Source: Chitinophaga pinensis (GTDB lineage Bacteria > Bacteroidota > Bacteroidia > Flavobacteriales_D > Crocinitomicaceae). From it: a stretch of DNA of 64,000 nt. The translations under genes and the position numbers were made by a program. Under the pieces are notes generated by a model, which saw only the letters and a list, made by a program, of their open reading frames with translations, was not told where the DNA came from and did not search any database. Location: contig CAMDNE010000004.1 of the NCBI GenBank assembly GCA_945902745.1, forward strand, positions 62,001-126,000. Reading direction: 5' to 3'. Below, piece after piece: positions 35,443 through 45,121 of this stretch. Numbering within the stretch: position 1 is the stretch's first letter; each line of letters begins with the position of its first letter.

Positions 35443-38181
35443 ATGAAAATACGTTTACTTTTCTTATTCTTCATTTCCATTTGTTTTACAGGATTTTCTC
35501 AAAACATGAAAATTTCAGGAGTTGTCTACGATTCTACTGGTTCCGTTAAATTAACAGATGCAATTGTTATCGCAGTTCGAATAAAAGATTCTCTGTTACT
35601 CGGTTATACACGGACAAATGAACAAGGTAAATTCGATTTAAAAAACATACCAATTGACACGTTCAATTTAATAGTTTCGCATTTCAGATTTGATGATAAA
35701 TCATATTTTATATTTGGCAGCACAGAAAATAATGAAATAGAAATTCCTACTATTCGGCTGCAATCAAAAGCCAAGGAGATTCAAGAAGTCGTCATTTATG
35801 CTAATAAAAATCCTATTTACTTTCGTGGAGATACGTTGGTTTATGTTGCGGATTCATTTAAAGTTGGACAAAACGCTGTGGTAGAAGACTTACTCAAAAA
35901 ACTTCCTGGAATTTCAGTAGATCAATTTGGAAATGTCAAATCACAAGGAAAAGAAATCAGTAAAGTATTTGTGGATGGCGATGAATTTTTTGGAACCGAC
36001 CCAACCATTGCAACAAAAAATTTAGGTGCTAATGGGATTAAAACAGTAGAAATTTACGAAGCAAAAAATGAAACTGCTGTAGATGGAGAAAATGAAATGA
36101 TTCAAATTATGAATCTTAAATTAAAAGAAGATGCCAAAGTAGGTTTTTTTGGGAGAATTTCTGCAGCATCTGACATTATCCAATATCACGAAGGCGAATT
36201 TCTTATTAATAAATTTAATAAAGATCAAAAAATATCTGTTTTTTTACTCAGTTCAAATACACCTCGCTCTGGTTTTGATCGCAAAGACACGGATCAATTT
36301 GGTATAAATAACGATAACGCTTACAAACTAAATTCTGACGGCGATTTGATTTCAACAGGTTCGAGAATGGATGGGTCAGGGATTCCAAAAACACTTAAAA
36401 CAGGTATTTATTTCACAGATAAAATTGGGAAGAAAAATAAAACCAAAATTGGTTTTAACTACACATTTAACAATTATCAACTCAATACATTATCCCAAAG
36501 TTATTCTCAATACTTTTTGACGGATACAGTCTATTCTTCGGTTGATTCAACTCGGTCAATTTCAACAAACGAATCACATGCCCTAAATCTTTCTTTTTTA
36601 ACTCAATTGGATTCTTTAAATACTCTAGAAATAAAACCAAGCATTAATTATTCATTAGGGTCAACAGAAACTGATGATTACTCGCATTTTTTCACTTCTG
36701 ATAACTTGGCTTCAAGAAGTAATATTATAGTGAAAGGGAACGATTCTAAATCCTTTGATTTTGATAATGAAATTAAGTTGAATCATTCTTTTAAAAAAAT
36801 TAAGAGAGAATTGAAATATCAGCATGACACGAAAATTCAGAACAATAATTCAGAAGGTACTTTGGAGTCTGAAAATCTATATTTAATCGGAACGAGTATA
36901 AATGATACTGTTAATCAGTTAAAATACACGGATAATATTAACCATATTGAAACAGCAAGGCTCACATACACAGAACCTTTATCTAAGAAAATCAAACTCG
37001 AATCTGAGTACATGTTTGAGTATACTAACAATTATCAATCAAAAGAAAGTCGAAATATTCTTGGGGTTGATCAATCGGAAATTGACACTAATTACACCAA
37101 TAAATTTGAAACAATTCGTAAACAAAATAGGCTCAGTTTAACATGTGTATTTGAATTTAAAAAACATACTATATCCTTTGGTTCCAGAGTCAGAAATATA
37201 CAAATTGAAAATCTGAATGTTTTGACCGATACTTACAGATATCAATCGGGTTCAGCAATTCTGCCAAAATTCAACTACACTTTCAGTCTATCAAAAAGTA
37301 AAAGAATCCAATTTAGATATAACACTTCATCCAGTCTTCCTTCTATCAATGCTTTGCAACCTATACCGGACAATTCAAATCCCAATCGAATTAAAATTGG
37401 CAATGAAAATCTAAAACCAACATTCAATCATAGTGCTGGAATTGATTTTAATTCGTGGAATTCCCTTTCAAATAGATACTTTTTGGGCGGAACAAACTTC
37501 AATTATTCAACTAATTCCTTTGTTGACTCAACTACATTTGACTCTGAAGGACGCCAGTATACTAAGACAGTTAATGCTGAAGGGAATTTCAGTAACAGTT
37601 TGTTTATGCAAGGTGGATTTGCAATCTATAAAAAAATATTGGAAATAAACCCTTCATTGAATGCTTCATACAACAAAAGCATTTCATACATCGAAGACGC
37701 AAAAAACATAAAATCCAACACTAATTTCACAGGTAAATTGGGATTAAAAATAAATTTAGATTCACTTTATATTGGTATACAATCCGAATTCGCATATATT
37801 AATACGTATTCAAGTATTAATTCCTTAACCAACAATCCTTATACTATTCAGAAACACTCAGCGGACTTCACGTGGACCTTACCATGGTGGCACCTATCAC
37901 TTAGGTCTGATGCCGCATATATAATTAATGGCCAGCGAACTGATGGCTACAACATCAAATATTTCATTTGGAATGCGTCTCTAGATAAAACGTTCTTGAA
38001 AAAAGAAAATTTAATTATTAGTTTCAGAGCCAACGATATGCTCAACCAAAATATTGTTACTCAAAGATCGATTAACACAAATGTTGTCACAGACTACAAG
38101 ACAAAGATTATATCACGTTATTTTCTATTGAAAATCATATTTAAGTTCAATAATAAAAAGAAGGAGGTGAAAGATGAATAG
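35443..38181 (+). CDS. TonB-dependent receptor-like outer-membrane protein with carboxypeptidase-regulatory domain
   Basis: A 912-residue outer-membrane barrel from the ATG at 35443; an in-frame TTG 3 bases earlier is less likely. Signal peptide 1-20. A carboxypeptidase-regulatory-like domain (MKISGVVYDSTGSVKLTDAIV to IRLQSKAKEIQEV) occupies 22-110, then a plug-like part (VVEDLLKKLPGISVDQFGNV, KVFVDGDEFFGTD) and a barrel of many aromatic strands to the C-terminus KIIFKFNNK. No TonB box is obvious. The stop overlaps the GLPGLI gene by 8 bases, an arrangement common for this receptor family. Confidence 0.9.
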   Translation: MKIRLLFLFFISICFTGFSQNMKISGVVYDSTGSVKLTDAIVIAVRIKDSLLLGYTRTNEQGKFDLKNIPIDTFNLIVSHFRFDDKSYFIFGSTENNEIEIPTIRLQSKAKEIQEVVIYANKNPIYFRGDTLVYVADSFKVGQNAVVEDLLKKLPGISVDQFGNVKSQGKEISKVFVDGDEFFGTDPTIATKNLGANGIKTVEIYEAKNETAVDGENEMIQIMNLKLKEDAKVGFFGRISAASDIIQYHEGEFLINKFNKDQKISVFLLSSNTPRSGFDRKDTDQFGINNDNAYKLNSDGDLISTGSRMDGSGIPKTLKTGIYFTDKIGKKNKTKIGFNYTFNNYQLNTLSQSYSQYFLTDTVYSSVDSTRSISTNESHALNLSFLTQLDSLNTLEIKPSINYSLGSTETDDYSHFFTSDNLASRSNIIVKGNDSKSFDFDNEIKLNHSFKKIKRELKYQHDTKIQNNNSEGTLESENLYLIGTSINDTVNQLKYTDNINHIETARLTYTEPLSKKIKLESEYMFEYTNNYQSKESRNILGVDQSEIDTNYTNKFETIRKQNRLSLTCVFEFKKHTISFGSRVRNIQIENLNVLTDTYRYQSGSAILPKFNYTFSLSKSKRIQFRYNTSSSLPSINALQPIPDNSNPNRIKIGNENLKPTFNHSAGIDFNSWNSLSNRYFLGGTNFNYSTNSFVDSTTFDSEGRQYTKTVNAEGNFSNSLFMQGGFAIYKKILEINPSLNASYNKSISYIEDAKNIKSNTNFTGKLGLKINLDSLYIGIQSEFAYINTYSSINSLTNNPYTIQKHSADFTWTLPWWHLSLRSDAAYIINGQRTDGYNIKYFIWNASLDKTFLKKENLIISFRANDMLNQNIVTQRSINTNVVTDYKTKIISRYFLLKIIFKFNNKKKEVKDE

Positions 38182-38899
38182 CCGGGTTAATAAACTACCA
38201 ATTGTGCTTTTTTTATTCATCTCAAATCTTTGTATTGGACAAATCAAAGTGGGGAAAATCATATATGAGCGTAAAATAAATCTTGAAAAGGAATATAAAA
38301 ATGACGCCTCTTCATTAGAATCTTTAAAAAACAACAAAATTAAAATAGAAGAATTTGAATTATATTTTAATGATACATGTTCTATTTTTAAACCTATAAT
38401 TAGTGATATTCCTGATAAAATGAGTTGGGCAACCAAACAAAACACCACTTACCAAAACCTCAATTCTAGAACACGAACGGTCCTGATGAACGTTTTGGGC
38501 CAGGAAATAATCGTTAATGACACATTGGTCAAACGAAACTGGAAAATAACAGATAGCAAAAGAATGATCGGTGCTTATGACTGTCGAAAAGCTATTTGGT
38601 ATAAAAACGACAGTACTCGAATTTATGCTTGGTATTCTACTGAAATAATTGCAAATACTGGGCCCGAAGGCTTTTCCGATTTGCCAGGAACAATCTTGGG
38701 ATTGGCAACTGAAGATGGAGGAATTGCATATTTTGCTAAATCTGTTGAGATTTTAATCCCTACAACAGATAACTTTTTAATAGATACCAAAAAGAAAAAA
38801 GTATACACTCCTGCTGAATTAAATCAAAAATTGATTGAAAAATATGGCATTACTGATCAAGGCAAGAATGTGATTGAAAGATTATTACGATGGTTATAA
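38174..38899 (+). CDS. GLPGLI family protein
   Basis: A 241-residue exported protein. Signal peptide about 1-22 (ending NLCIGQ). The family name motif appears as GPEGFSDLPGTILGL, following AYDCRKAIWYKNDSTRIYAWYS. The GLPGLI family is known only from Bacteroidota, function unknown, often beside TonB-type receptors as here. The overlapping start indicates coupled translation with the receptor, so both probably work in one uptake or envelope function. Confidence 0.9.
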   Translation: MNSRVNKLPIVLFLFISNLCIGQIKVGKIIYERKINLEKEYKNDASSLESLKNNKIKIEEFELYFNDTCSIFKPIISDIPDKMSWATKQNTTYQNLNSRTRTVLMNVLGQEIIVNDTLVKRNWKITDSKRMIGAYDCRKAIWYKNDSTRIYAWYSTEIIANTGPEGFSDLPGTILGLATEDGGIAYFAKSVEILIPTTDNFLIDTKKKKVYTPAELNQKLIEKYGITDQGKNVIERLLRWL

Positions 38900-38909
38900 C
38901 TGGTTGTAT

Positions 38910-40040
38910 TTAATAATTTTCATTTAATTTTCTCCCTTTCCATACTGGTTTATATAAATACATTGCCCCTAAAATAAGTAAAGAATAAATTGGAAAAAGG
39001 ATTTCATAAAGAGGAATAAATAACCACGACTTCATTCTTTTTATTCTATTGAAATAAGGCAAAAATAACACGAGATCAATTAAGGATTTAAGCATATAAA
39101 AGACAATAGCATTTTTCCATTCGCCATTTATCATGAAAATGAATAATAAAACAAAAAATGTAAAGGTCAATATCACTTGAACTAAAGCCAACGAAGTACT
39201 CAAATAATCTTTTACATTCCCGGTTTTGGCTATCCAACGTAATCTTTGATGAAAAAATTCTCTTAGGCTTTGCGGTGTTTCCGTTTCAATTGAAAAAGCA
39301 GTGTCAGTAATTAATCGAATAGCTGCTTTTTGTTTTCTAAAATCCCTCAATAAGTATATATCGTCACCACTTGGCATGTGTGAATGACTTTCAAAATTGT
39401 CATATTTTTTAAAAGCGTCTCTTTTGTAAATTAAATTTGCTCCACTTGCCATAATCGGTCTTTTCAATCCTGCTATTCCACAATTTGCAGCATTCACTAA
39501 GATCAAATCCACTTCATACAAATGTTCGTGCATTTTTTTTGCTTTTAAAATTGCTGGTAGAATATATAAATCAGCTTCCAAAAGATTCTTGAGTTTGGAG
39601 AAATAGTTTGGATTAAATTCAATATCGGCATCAAAGCTCAATATATATTCAGAACTTGATTGTTCAATTGCATAACGAATTGCGCGCTTCTTCCCTTCTT
39701 GATCCTCCGGTAATTCTAAGACTCGATGTGGAATTCCAATAAGCTTCTTAGCAATTAAATCAACACTTCGATCCGAAGAATGATCATTTACAAAGATAAA
39801 TTCCTTCGGTAATTCATTGGATGCAAGAATACTTTTTAATAAACATTCAATTCTCTTCTCTTCATTTCTAAAAGGAATAATAACAACCAATTCACTTAAA
39901 CAAATCAACTTAGCATCTAAGCTAGATTCTTGTCTTTTGTATGCCAATTCCTTTTTCGATTGAATAAAAAAGCCACAAAAAACAAGTATTCCTAAGAGGA
40001 AAATATAAATAACAAAGAATGAAACTTCAAATTCTAGCAT
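38910..40040 (-). CDS. processive family 2 glycosyltransferase, membrane-bound
   Basis: A 376-residue enzyme with an N-terminal helix (VSFFVIYIFLLGILVFCGFF), a GT-A catalytic domain (VIIPFRNEEKRI; EFIFVNDHSSD; metal-binding LSFDADIEF; PSGDDIYLLRDF) and the QRLRW form of the QxxRW motif (FHQRLRWIAKTG), followed by three C-terminal helices. It polymerises or transfers a sugar at the inner membrane; the product is unknown. It begins 3 bases after the flippase-like gene on the same strand, so they form an operon, possibly for a lipid-linked or surface glycan. Confidence 0.88.
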   Translation of the reverse strand: MLEFEVSFFVIYIFLLGILVFCGFFIQSKKELAYKRQESSLDAKLICLSELVVIIPFRNEEKRIECLLKSILASNELPKEFIFVNDHSSDRSVDLIAKKLIGIPHRVLELPEDQEGKKRAIRYAIEQSSSEYILSFDADIEFNPNYFSKLKNLLEADLYILPAILKAKKMHEHLYEVDLILVNAANCGIAGLKRPIMASGANLIYKRDAFKKYDNFESHSHMPSGDDIYLLRDFRKQKAAIRLITDTAFSIETETPQSLREFFHQRLRWIAKTGNVKDYLSTSLALVQVILTFTFFVLLFIFMINGEWKNAIVFYMLKSLIDLVLFLPYFNRIKRMKSWLFIPLYEILFPIYSLLILGAMYLYKPVWKGRKLNENY

Positions 40041-40043
40041 AAC

Positions 40044-40961
40044 TCATCGCTTTTCTTTGCAAATAAATAAACCAATTATTGTCGGTAACAATAAATTGAA
40101 TGTCCAAATGAGAAAAGATGAAATTAATACAGTCAACTCTCCCATTCCAGCTAATGTCAATACCCAAATTGCAATTGATTCACGAATGGCTAATTTTCCA
40201 AGTAGTAAAGACGGTGCAATCGTAACCCACAAATATACTTGCCAGATCCAAAATACATTCTCAAGCGATAGATTTTCTCCAAAAGCATGAAGCATAAAAG
40301 AAAATTGTAAGGTGAAAATACCGTGGCGGAGAAAACTCAAAAAAAGAATTTTCCAACGATACATTCGACGTCTCTTAATGTTTCTAATCAATAAATGAAT
40401 TCTCGCTTTTCGTTTTAAAAATTTAAAAAACCATTCAAAATTGAAATAAAAAACACTAACAATCACTCCAATTGCAATAAGTATGAAATTGAATTGATCG
40501 ATTTCCAAATCAATTGGAATCTTACCTAAAATCAAAATCCCTATAATCCCAAAGACAATACTTGCTATGAATTGTGCATAATTTGATACAAGTGTTAAAA
40601 CAATCAATGAAATTCTATTTCTTCTATCAAAATAATAAATGCGTCCGATGAAATTTCCCAGCATATTAGGCGTCAACATTCCAGTTATTATTCCTGCGAA
40701 AAAAGCATTTAATTTTATTTTTTGTGTTGTTTGAACTTCTGCAACGTGAATGGTGATTACCCACTTTAGCCATTCTATAAGCCAGTTGATTGGGACTAAT
40801 AATAAAGTCAGAATTAAATAAAAAGGATGAATTAATTGAATTTTTTCCTTACCCCAATCAATCTTGATAAATTGAAAATAAAAAAACATTGCGATGACCG
40901 CAAGCAGAATCATTTTAAGAAAAATGAAAATTATCTTTTGTTTTTTTATAGCTTTAACCAA
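40044..40961 (-). CDS. lysylphosphatidylglycerol synthase/flippase-like (UPF0104) membrane protein
   Basis: An integral membrane protein with seven or eight hydrophobic segments and the LTPNMLGNFIGRIYYF motif typical of the LPG_synthase_TM/UPF0104 family; no catalytic domain is attached. I use a TTG start at 40961 (reading MVKAIKKQKII...), because the earlier ATG at 41018 would overlap the divergent ruvC start and the first internal ATG (40913) would cut the first helix. The length is 305 residues. It pairs with the downstream glycosyltransferase. Start choice is uncertain. Confidence 0.78.
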   Translation of the reverse strand: MVKAIKKQKIIFIFLKMILLAVIAMFFYFQFIKIDWGKEKIQLIHPFYLILTLLLVPINWLIEWLKWVITIHVAEVQTTQKIKLNAFFAGIITGMLTPNMLGNFIGRIYYFDRRNRISLIVLTLVSNYAQFIASIVFGIIGILILGKIPIDLEIDQFNFILIAIGVIVSVFYFNFEWFFKFLKRKARIHLLIRNIKRRRMYRWKILFLSFLRHGIFTLQFSFMLHAFGENLSLENVFWIWQVYLWVTIAPSLLLGKLAIRESIAIWVLTLAGMGELTVLISSFLIWTFNLLLPTIIGLFICKEKR

Positions 40962-40975
40962 CGAACAAAAATTGA

Positions 40976-41533
40976 ATGGTTGAAGATAAGATAATTCTTG
41001 GAATTGATCCCGGAACAACAGTTTTAGGATATGGATTAATTCATGTCAAACAAAATAAATTATCGCTAATTAATTTCGGTATCATTCAATTGAGCAAACT
41101 TCCAACGCATCCAGATAAATTAAAACGTATTTTCGACCGATTAGATGGAATCATTAAAGAATTCAAACCGGATGAAATGGCCATTGAAGCACCTTTTTTT
41201 GGTAAGAATGTTCAATCAATGTTAAAACTTGGTCGTGCCCAAGGAGTTGCGATAGCTGCAAGTTTAAGTCACAATGTGCCATTTGAAGAATATTCACCAA
41301 GAAGAATTAAACAAGCCATAACAGGGAATGGAAATGCGTCAAAAGAGCAGGTTGCAGCTATGTTACAAACGCTTTTAAATTTTGATGAAATGCCTAAATA
41401 TTTAGATGCAACTGATGGGTTAGCTGTTGCTGTTTGTCATCATTTCTCAAATGGAATTGGTGAACACAACAAATCAAAATCTGGGAATTGGGAATCCTTC
41501 CTAAAGACAAATCCTGACCGAAAATTGCGCTAA
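40976..41533 (+). CDS. ruvC: Holliday junction resolvase RuvC
   Basis: Endonuclease that cuts Holliday junctions with RuvAB. The RNase H-like catalytic carboxylates are visible: Asp11 ([13 protein letters not shown]), Glu71 ([10 protein letters not shown]), Asp144 and Asp147 ([14 protein letters not shown]). The 185-residue length is normal. No ruvA or ruvB is nearby. It is divergent from the flippase-like gene with almost no intergenic space, and a predicted membrane protein gene starts 10 bases downstream. Confidence 0.97.
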   Translation: MVEDKIILGIDPGTTVLGYGLIHVKQNKLSLINFGIIQLSKLPTHPDKLKRIFDRLDGIIKEFKPDEMAIEAPFFGKNVQSMLKLGRAQGVAIAASLSHNVPFEEYSPRRIKQAITGNGNASKEQVAAMLQTLLNFDEMPKYLDATDGLAVAVCHHFSNGIGEHNKSKSGNWESFLKTNPDRKLR

Positions 41534-41543
41534 TTTAGTCACC

Positions 41544-42170
41544 ATGAGACAAAAAGTAAGACAGAAAAATCATTGGCCATTTTTAACGCTTATTGGAATA
41601 TCTATTTATCTCATATTATACATTGTAGCGGCGAGTTATTATCCTGGAGGATCCAATTTTAACAAATCACAAGTTGGATTTCAATGGTTAAGTAATTATT
41701 GGTGCGAATTATTAGGCGAATATTCAAAAAATGGATTCATAAATAAGGCTCGTCCAATAGCACTTGTTGGAATGCTGTTTTTGTCAACTTCAATTAGTAT
41801 TTTTTGGATTCAATTTCCAAATTTATTGGTATTAAATAAACTCTCAAGAAGAATTATTCAATTTTGTGGTGTTTTATCAATGATTTTCTTTTCACTCATA
41901 TTCACTGAATTTCACGATTTACTCATCGGATTAGCGGTACTTTTTGGAGCAATTGCCTTCATCTTAACGATTTATGTTTTTTACAAACTTGGTAATTCAA
42001 AAATTTATCTTTTTGGAACCATTTGTTTGATTTTAGTAGCATTTAATAATCTAATCTATCTATTTGATTACTTAATTGACTTTTTACCTATCATTCAAAA
42101 AATTACTTTTATCAGTATTTTTATTTGGATTTCAGCTATCACAATTTACGTTTCAAAAAAACTGTCATAA
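41544..42170 (+). CDS. six-helix membrane protein, DUF998-like
   Basis: A 208-residue integral membrane protein with six predicted helices, starting HWPFLTLIGISIYLILYIVAASYYPGGS. The periplasmic YPGG...WLSNYWCELLGEYSKNG and FTEFHDLLIGLAV patterns are compatible with DUF998-type proteins. No catalytic residues can be claimed. It lies between ruvC and a small 2-TM protein with minimal spacing, so all three may be one transcript. Confidence 0.68.
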   Translation: MRQKVRQKNHWPFLTLIGISIYLILYIVAASYYPGGSNFNKSQVGFQWLSNYWCELLGEYSKNGFINKARPIALVGMLFLSTSISIFWIQFPNLLVLNKLSRRIIQFCGVLSMIFFSLIFTEFHDLLIGLAVLFGAIAFILTIYVFYKLGNSKIYLFGTICLILVAFNNLIYLFDYLIDFLPIIQKITFISIFIWISAITIYVSKKLS

Positions 42171-42171
42171 T

Positions 42172-42534
42172 ATGAACGTTTCTATTAAAAAGAGAAATAT
42201 TTTAAAACCACGTGAGTTTGCTTTAAGGATGCTTCGTTTTTTTATTTATTCAATCGTACTGCTAACTTTAGCTTTATTAATTGGAGTTTTTGGATACCAT
42301 TATATAGCAAAATTAACATGGATCGATAGTTTGTATAATGCGTCAATGATTCTTGCAGGAATGGGACCGGTTAACCTTCTTGAATCAGATGCCGCTAAGT
42401 TTTTTGCGTCATTCTATGCATTGATGAGTGGAGTGGTTTTCTTGAGTACTTTCGCTCTGTTTTTCTCTCCAATCGCGCACAGATTATTGCACGTTCTGCA
42501 TGTTGATGAAGAAGAAGAAAAAATGAATGATTAA
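42172..42534 (+). CDS. small 2-TM ion-channel-like protein
   Basis: A 120-residue protein from the ATG at 42172 (MNVSIKKRNIL), 1 base after the preceding stop. It has two helices (IYSIVLLTLALLIGVFGYHYI and SFYALMSGVVFLSTFALFF) flanking a re-entrant-like segment WIDSLYNASMILAGMGPVNLLESD. The layout copies a 2-TM potassium channel, but the filter position reads GMGP instead of TxGYG. A channel role is inference. The C-terminus is His/Glu-rich (HRLLHVLHVDEEEEK). The stop is 1 base from the convergent DUF4296 gene. Confidence 0.7.
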   Translation: MNVSIKKRNILKPREFALRMLRFFIYSIVLLTLALLIGVFGYHYIAKLTWIDSLYNASMILAGMGPVNLLESDAAKFFASFYALMSGVVFLSTFALFFSPIAHRLLHVLHVDEEEEKMND

Positions 42535-42535
42535 A

Positions 42536-42967
42536 TCACTTTAAATTTTTATGCATAATAGGATTTAATTTCATTCCTTTAGTCCGTATTTGAGGAATAA
42601 CAGTGTCTTTTAAGATTACATCCTTGCTTAATAACGATGCTTCTTTGTTTAAAGAATCTAATATTTGAGCGTAAATTGATTGCATTTCGTCCTGTCTAGA
42701 GCCATAATATTCCATACTTTGCTCAAATCGTTTGTGACTAATTGAATAATGGTCTAATATTTTTTTTCCGGACATATTCATTGTTTTTTGGAATCTAGAC
42801 ACGTGCAAATATTTTGATTGAATATGAGATTCGATCAATGTCATATCCTTTAAAACCATCACTAACGTATCTCGAGGAATTAAATTCTGAGGTGTTGGTT
42901 TGCCATTCATTGAATCTGAACATGCACCCAAAAAAAACATAAATACGAATGGAAGGAAGCTCTTCAT
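42536..42967 (-). CDS. DUF4296 lipoprotein
   Basis: A 143-residue lipoprotein with lipobox FFLGAC (Cys16). The mature part has the DUF4296 pattern: LIPRDTLVMVLKDMTLIESHIQS and ILDHYSISHKRFEQSMEYYG. Function is unknown. It follows pyrC by 1 base on the same strand; this pairing recurs in Bacteroidota. Confidence 0.87.
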   Translation of the reverse strand: MKSFLPFVFMFFLGACSDSMNGKPTPQNLIPRDTLVMVLKDMTLIESHIQSKYLHVSRFQKTMNMSGKKILDHYSISHKRFEQSMEYYGSRQDEMQSIYAQILDSLNKEASLLSKDVILKDTVIPQIRTKGMKLNPIMHKNLK

Positions 42968-42968
42968 G

Positions 42969-44309
42969 TTATCTATTAAAAGTCAAACGAGCGCCAAATG
43001 TACCGTCAACAATTTTATTATCTGCGTATACCAGATTACCGTTTACAAACGTTTTGTCAATAGCATAATTGAATGTTATTCCTTCGAAAGGTGACCAACC
43101 ACATTTGTACAAAATATTACTTTTCGTTACGGTAACAGGTCTTTTATCAAGTACAACCAAATCAGCAAAATAACCTTCTTTTATAAAACCCCTCTTTTCA
43201 ATTTGAAAAAGGATAGATGGATTATGCGCCATTTTTTCAACGATTTTCTCAATAGTAATTAATCCTTGATCCATTTTCTGAAGCATTGCTTGTAAAGCAT
43301 GTTGAACCAAAGGTCCGCCAGATGGTGCTTTAAAATACGATTGTTCTTTTTCCTCAATCGTATGAGGAGCGTGGTCTGTTGCGATAACATCTATTCTATT
43401 GTCCAAAACTGCTTGAAAAATAGCATCGCGGTCACTCGCTTTTTTAACTGCTGGATTCCATTTAATGTAATTTCCTTTCGTTTTATAATCCTCGTCAGAA
43501 AACCATAAATGATGCACACATGCTTCAGCAGTAATTAGTTTTTTCTCAAGTGGCAATGTATTATCAAACAAAGTAAGTTCTTTCTCCGTTGAAATATGTA
43601 AGATATGTAAGCGCGTATTATATTTCTTTGCAAGTCGCACAGCCATTGAAGAAGATAAAAAACATGCTTCTTCACTTCGAATTATAGGATGCAATTCAAC
43701 TGGAATGTTTTCACCGTAGATTGCTTTGTATTTTTCAATATTTGCACGAATTGTTCCTTCATCTTCACAATGTGTTGCAATGATTAATGGCGGTACTTTT
43801 TCGAAAAGATCTTCCAAAGATTTTTCTCTATCAACGAGCATATTACCAGTTGAGGAACCCATAAATATTTTTACGCCACAAACATTCTTCTCATTCGTTT
43901 TTAAAACTTCCTCTAAATTATCATTGGAAGCACCCATGAAAAATGAATAGTTGGCAATTGACGAGCGAGCTGCAATTTGGTATTTATCTTCTAAGATTTC
44001 TTGGGTTAATGCATTAGGAATCGTATTCGGCATTTCCATGTAAGATGTAATTCCACCTGCAACGGCCGCTTTAGATTCTGAAGCAATATCAGCCTTGTGA
44101 ATCAATCCTGGCTCTCTAAAATGTACTTGGTCATCTATACAACCTGGAAGAACAAATTTTCCTTCAAGATCATAAACGGTAGAATTTTCTATTGGATTTA
44201 TTTGCGAACTTATTTTGTCAATTATTCCATTTTTGATTAAGATATCAGCTACATACTGCTGACCTTCATTAACAATAGTTGCTGATTTTAATAAAATAGT
44301 AGAACTCAT
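42969..44309 (-). CDS. pyrC: dihydroorotase
   Basis: Cyclises carbamoyl-aspartate to dihydroorotate in pyrimidine synthesis. 446 residues from the ATG at 44309, which overlaps the preceding stop as ATGA; a start at 44333 is rejected for this reason. The amidohydrolase metal motif reads DDQVHFREPG, with Gln61 where most members have the first His of HxH. GVKIFMGSSTG (Lys147, possible carboxylated lysine), ATHCEDEG, LHILHIST and IATDHAPHTIEEK are present. The Gln form is, as I recall, typical of Bacteroidota. Confidence 0.94.
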   Translation of the reverse strand: MSSTILLKSATIVNEGQQYVADILIKNGIIDKISSQINPIENSTVYDLEGKFVLPGCIDDQVHFREPGLIHKADIASESKAAVAGGITSYMEMPNTIPNALTQEILEDKYQIAARSSIANYSFFMGASNDNLEEVLKTNEKNVCGVKIFMGSSTGNMLVDREKSLEDLFEKVPPLIIATHCEDEGTIRANIEKYKAIYGENIPVELHPIIRSEEACFLSSSMAVRLAKKYNTRLHILHISTEKELTLFDNTLPLEKKLITAEACVHHLWFSDEDYKTKGNYIKWNPAVKKASDRDAIFQAVLDNRIDVIATDHAPHTIEEKEQSYFKAPSGGPLVQHALQAMLQKMDQGLITIEKIVEKMAHNPSILFQIEKRGFIKEGYFADLVVLDKRPVTVTKSNILYKCGWSPFEGITFNYAIDKTFVNGNLVYADNKIVDGTFGARLTFNR

Positions 44310-45016
44310 AATTTCATTTTTCTCATTTTCCAAACCCCAAAAAAGGCCTCTTTAAATATTCCAGAACTCATTTTTGAAATACCATAAAGTCGGTCTACGA
44401 AAGTGATTGGTACTTCAGTTATTTTAAAACCATGCTTAACAGCAGCATATTTCATGCAAATTTGAAAAGCATAACCTTTAAACGTGTTTCCATCTAAATT
44501 GATTGTTTCTAAAACTTTGCGTCGATAACATTTGAACCCTGCAGTTGTGTCTTTTATTGAAATGAATAAAATCAATCGAACATAAACACTTGCGAAGTAA
44601 GACATTAAAACTCTCTTTAACGGCCAATTTTTCACTTTTCCACCTTTACAATAACGTGAACCAATACTTAAATCAGCACCTTCAACACACGCATTATATA
44701 AACGAATCAAATCATTTGGATTATGCGAAAAATCGCAATCCATTTCAAAAACAAATTCATACCCTTTTTGAATGGCACTTTTAAATCCATGAATGTAAGC
44801 TGTTCCTAAACCAAGTTTTCCTTCCCTTTTTTCAAGAAATATTCTAGAAGGAAATTCAAGTTGTAGTTCTTCAATTTTTTCAGCTGTTCCGTCTGGAGAA
44901 TTATCGTCGACAAATAAAATATGGAAATCCTTTTCAAACGCCATGATTGTTCGAACCATGCGTTCAACATTTTCAATTTCATTGTAAGTTGGAATAATAA
45001 TTACTGCGTCTGACAC
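44306..45016 (-). CDS. polyprenol-phosphate mannosyl/glucosyltransferase (DPM1-like GT2)
   Basis: A 236-residue soluble GT2 enzyme of the dolichol-phosphate-mannose synthase type: VIIIPTYNEIENVERM, LFVDDNSPDGTAE, EMDCDFSHNP (DxD) and GSRYCKGGKVKNWPLKR, then KCYRRKVL. Transfers a sugar from a nucleotide donor to a polyprenol phosphate for periplasmic glycosylation, possibly of lipoproteins. Its stop overlaps the pyrC start by 4 bases (ATGA), so they are translationally coupled. Confidence 0.92.
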   Translation of the reverse strand: MSDAVIIIPTYNEIENVERMVRTIMAFEKDFHILFVDDNSPDGTAEKIEELQLEFPSRIFLEKREGKLGLGTAYIHGFKSAIQKGYEFVFEMDCDFSHNPNDLIRLYNACVEGADLSIGSRYCKGGKVKNWPLKRVLMSYFASVYVRLILFISIKDTTAGFKCYRRKVLETINLDGNTFKGYAFQICMKYAAVKHGFKITEVPITFVDRLYGISKMSSGIFKEAFFGVWKMRKMKL

Positions 45017-45121
45017 CTTAATTTAATTTTGAGCACTAAAATAATTAATATTCACCTATTAAAAGTTAAAATATTCTAATTCCTTCTATTGTTTTTATCT
45101 TTACAGTGCAACGTTTACCAA

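Noticed and set aside
40962-41018. Upstream ATG of the UPF0104 membrane protein
   Set aside because: It would extend 43 bases into the divergent ruvC coding region and has no membrane-protein-like start.
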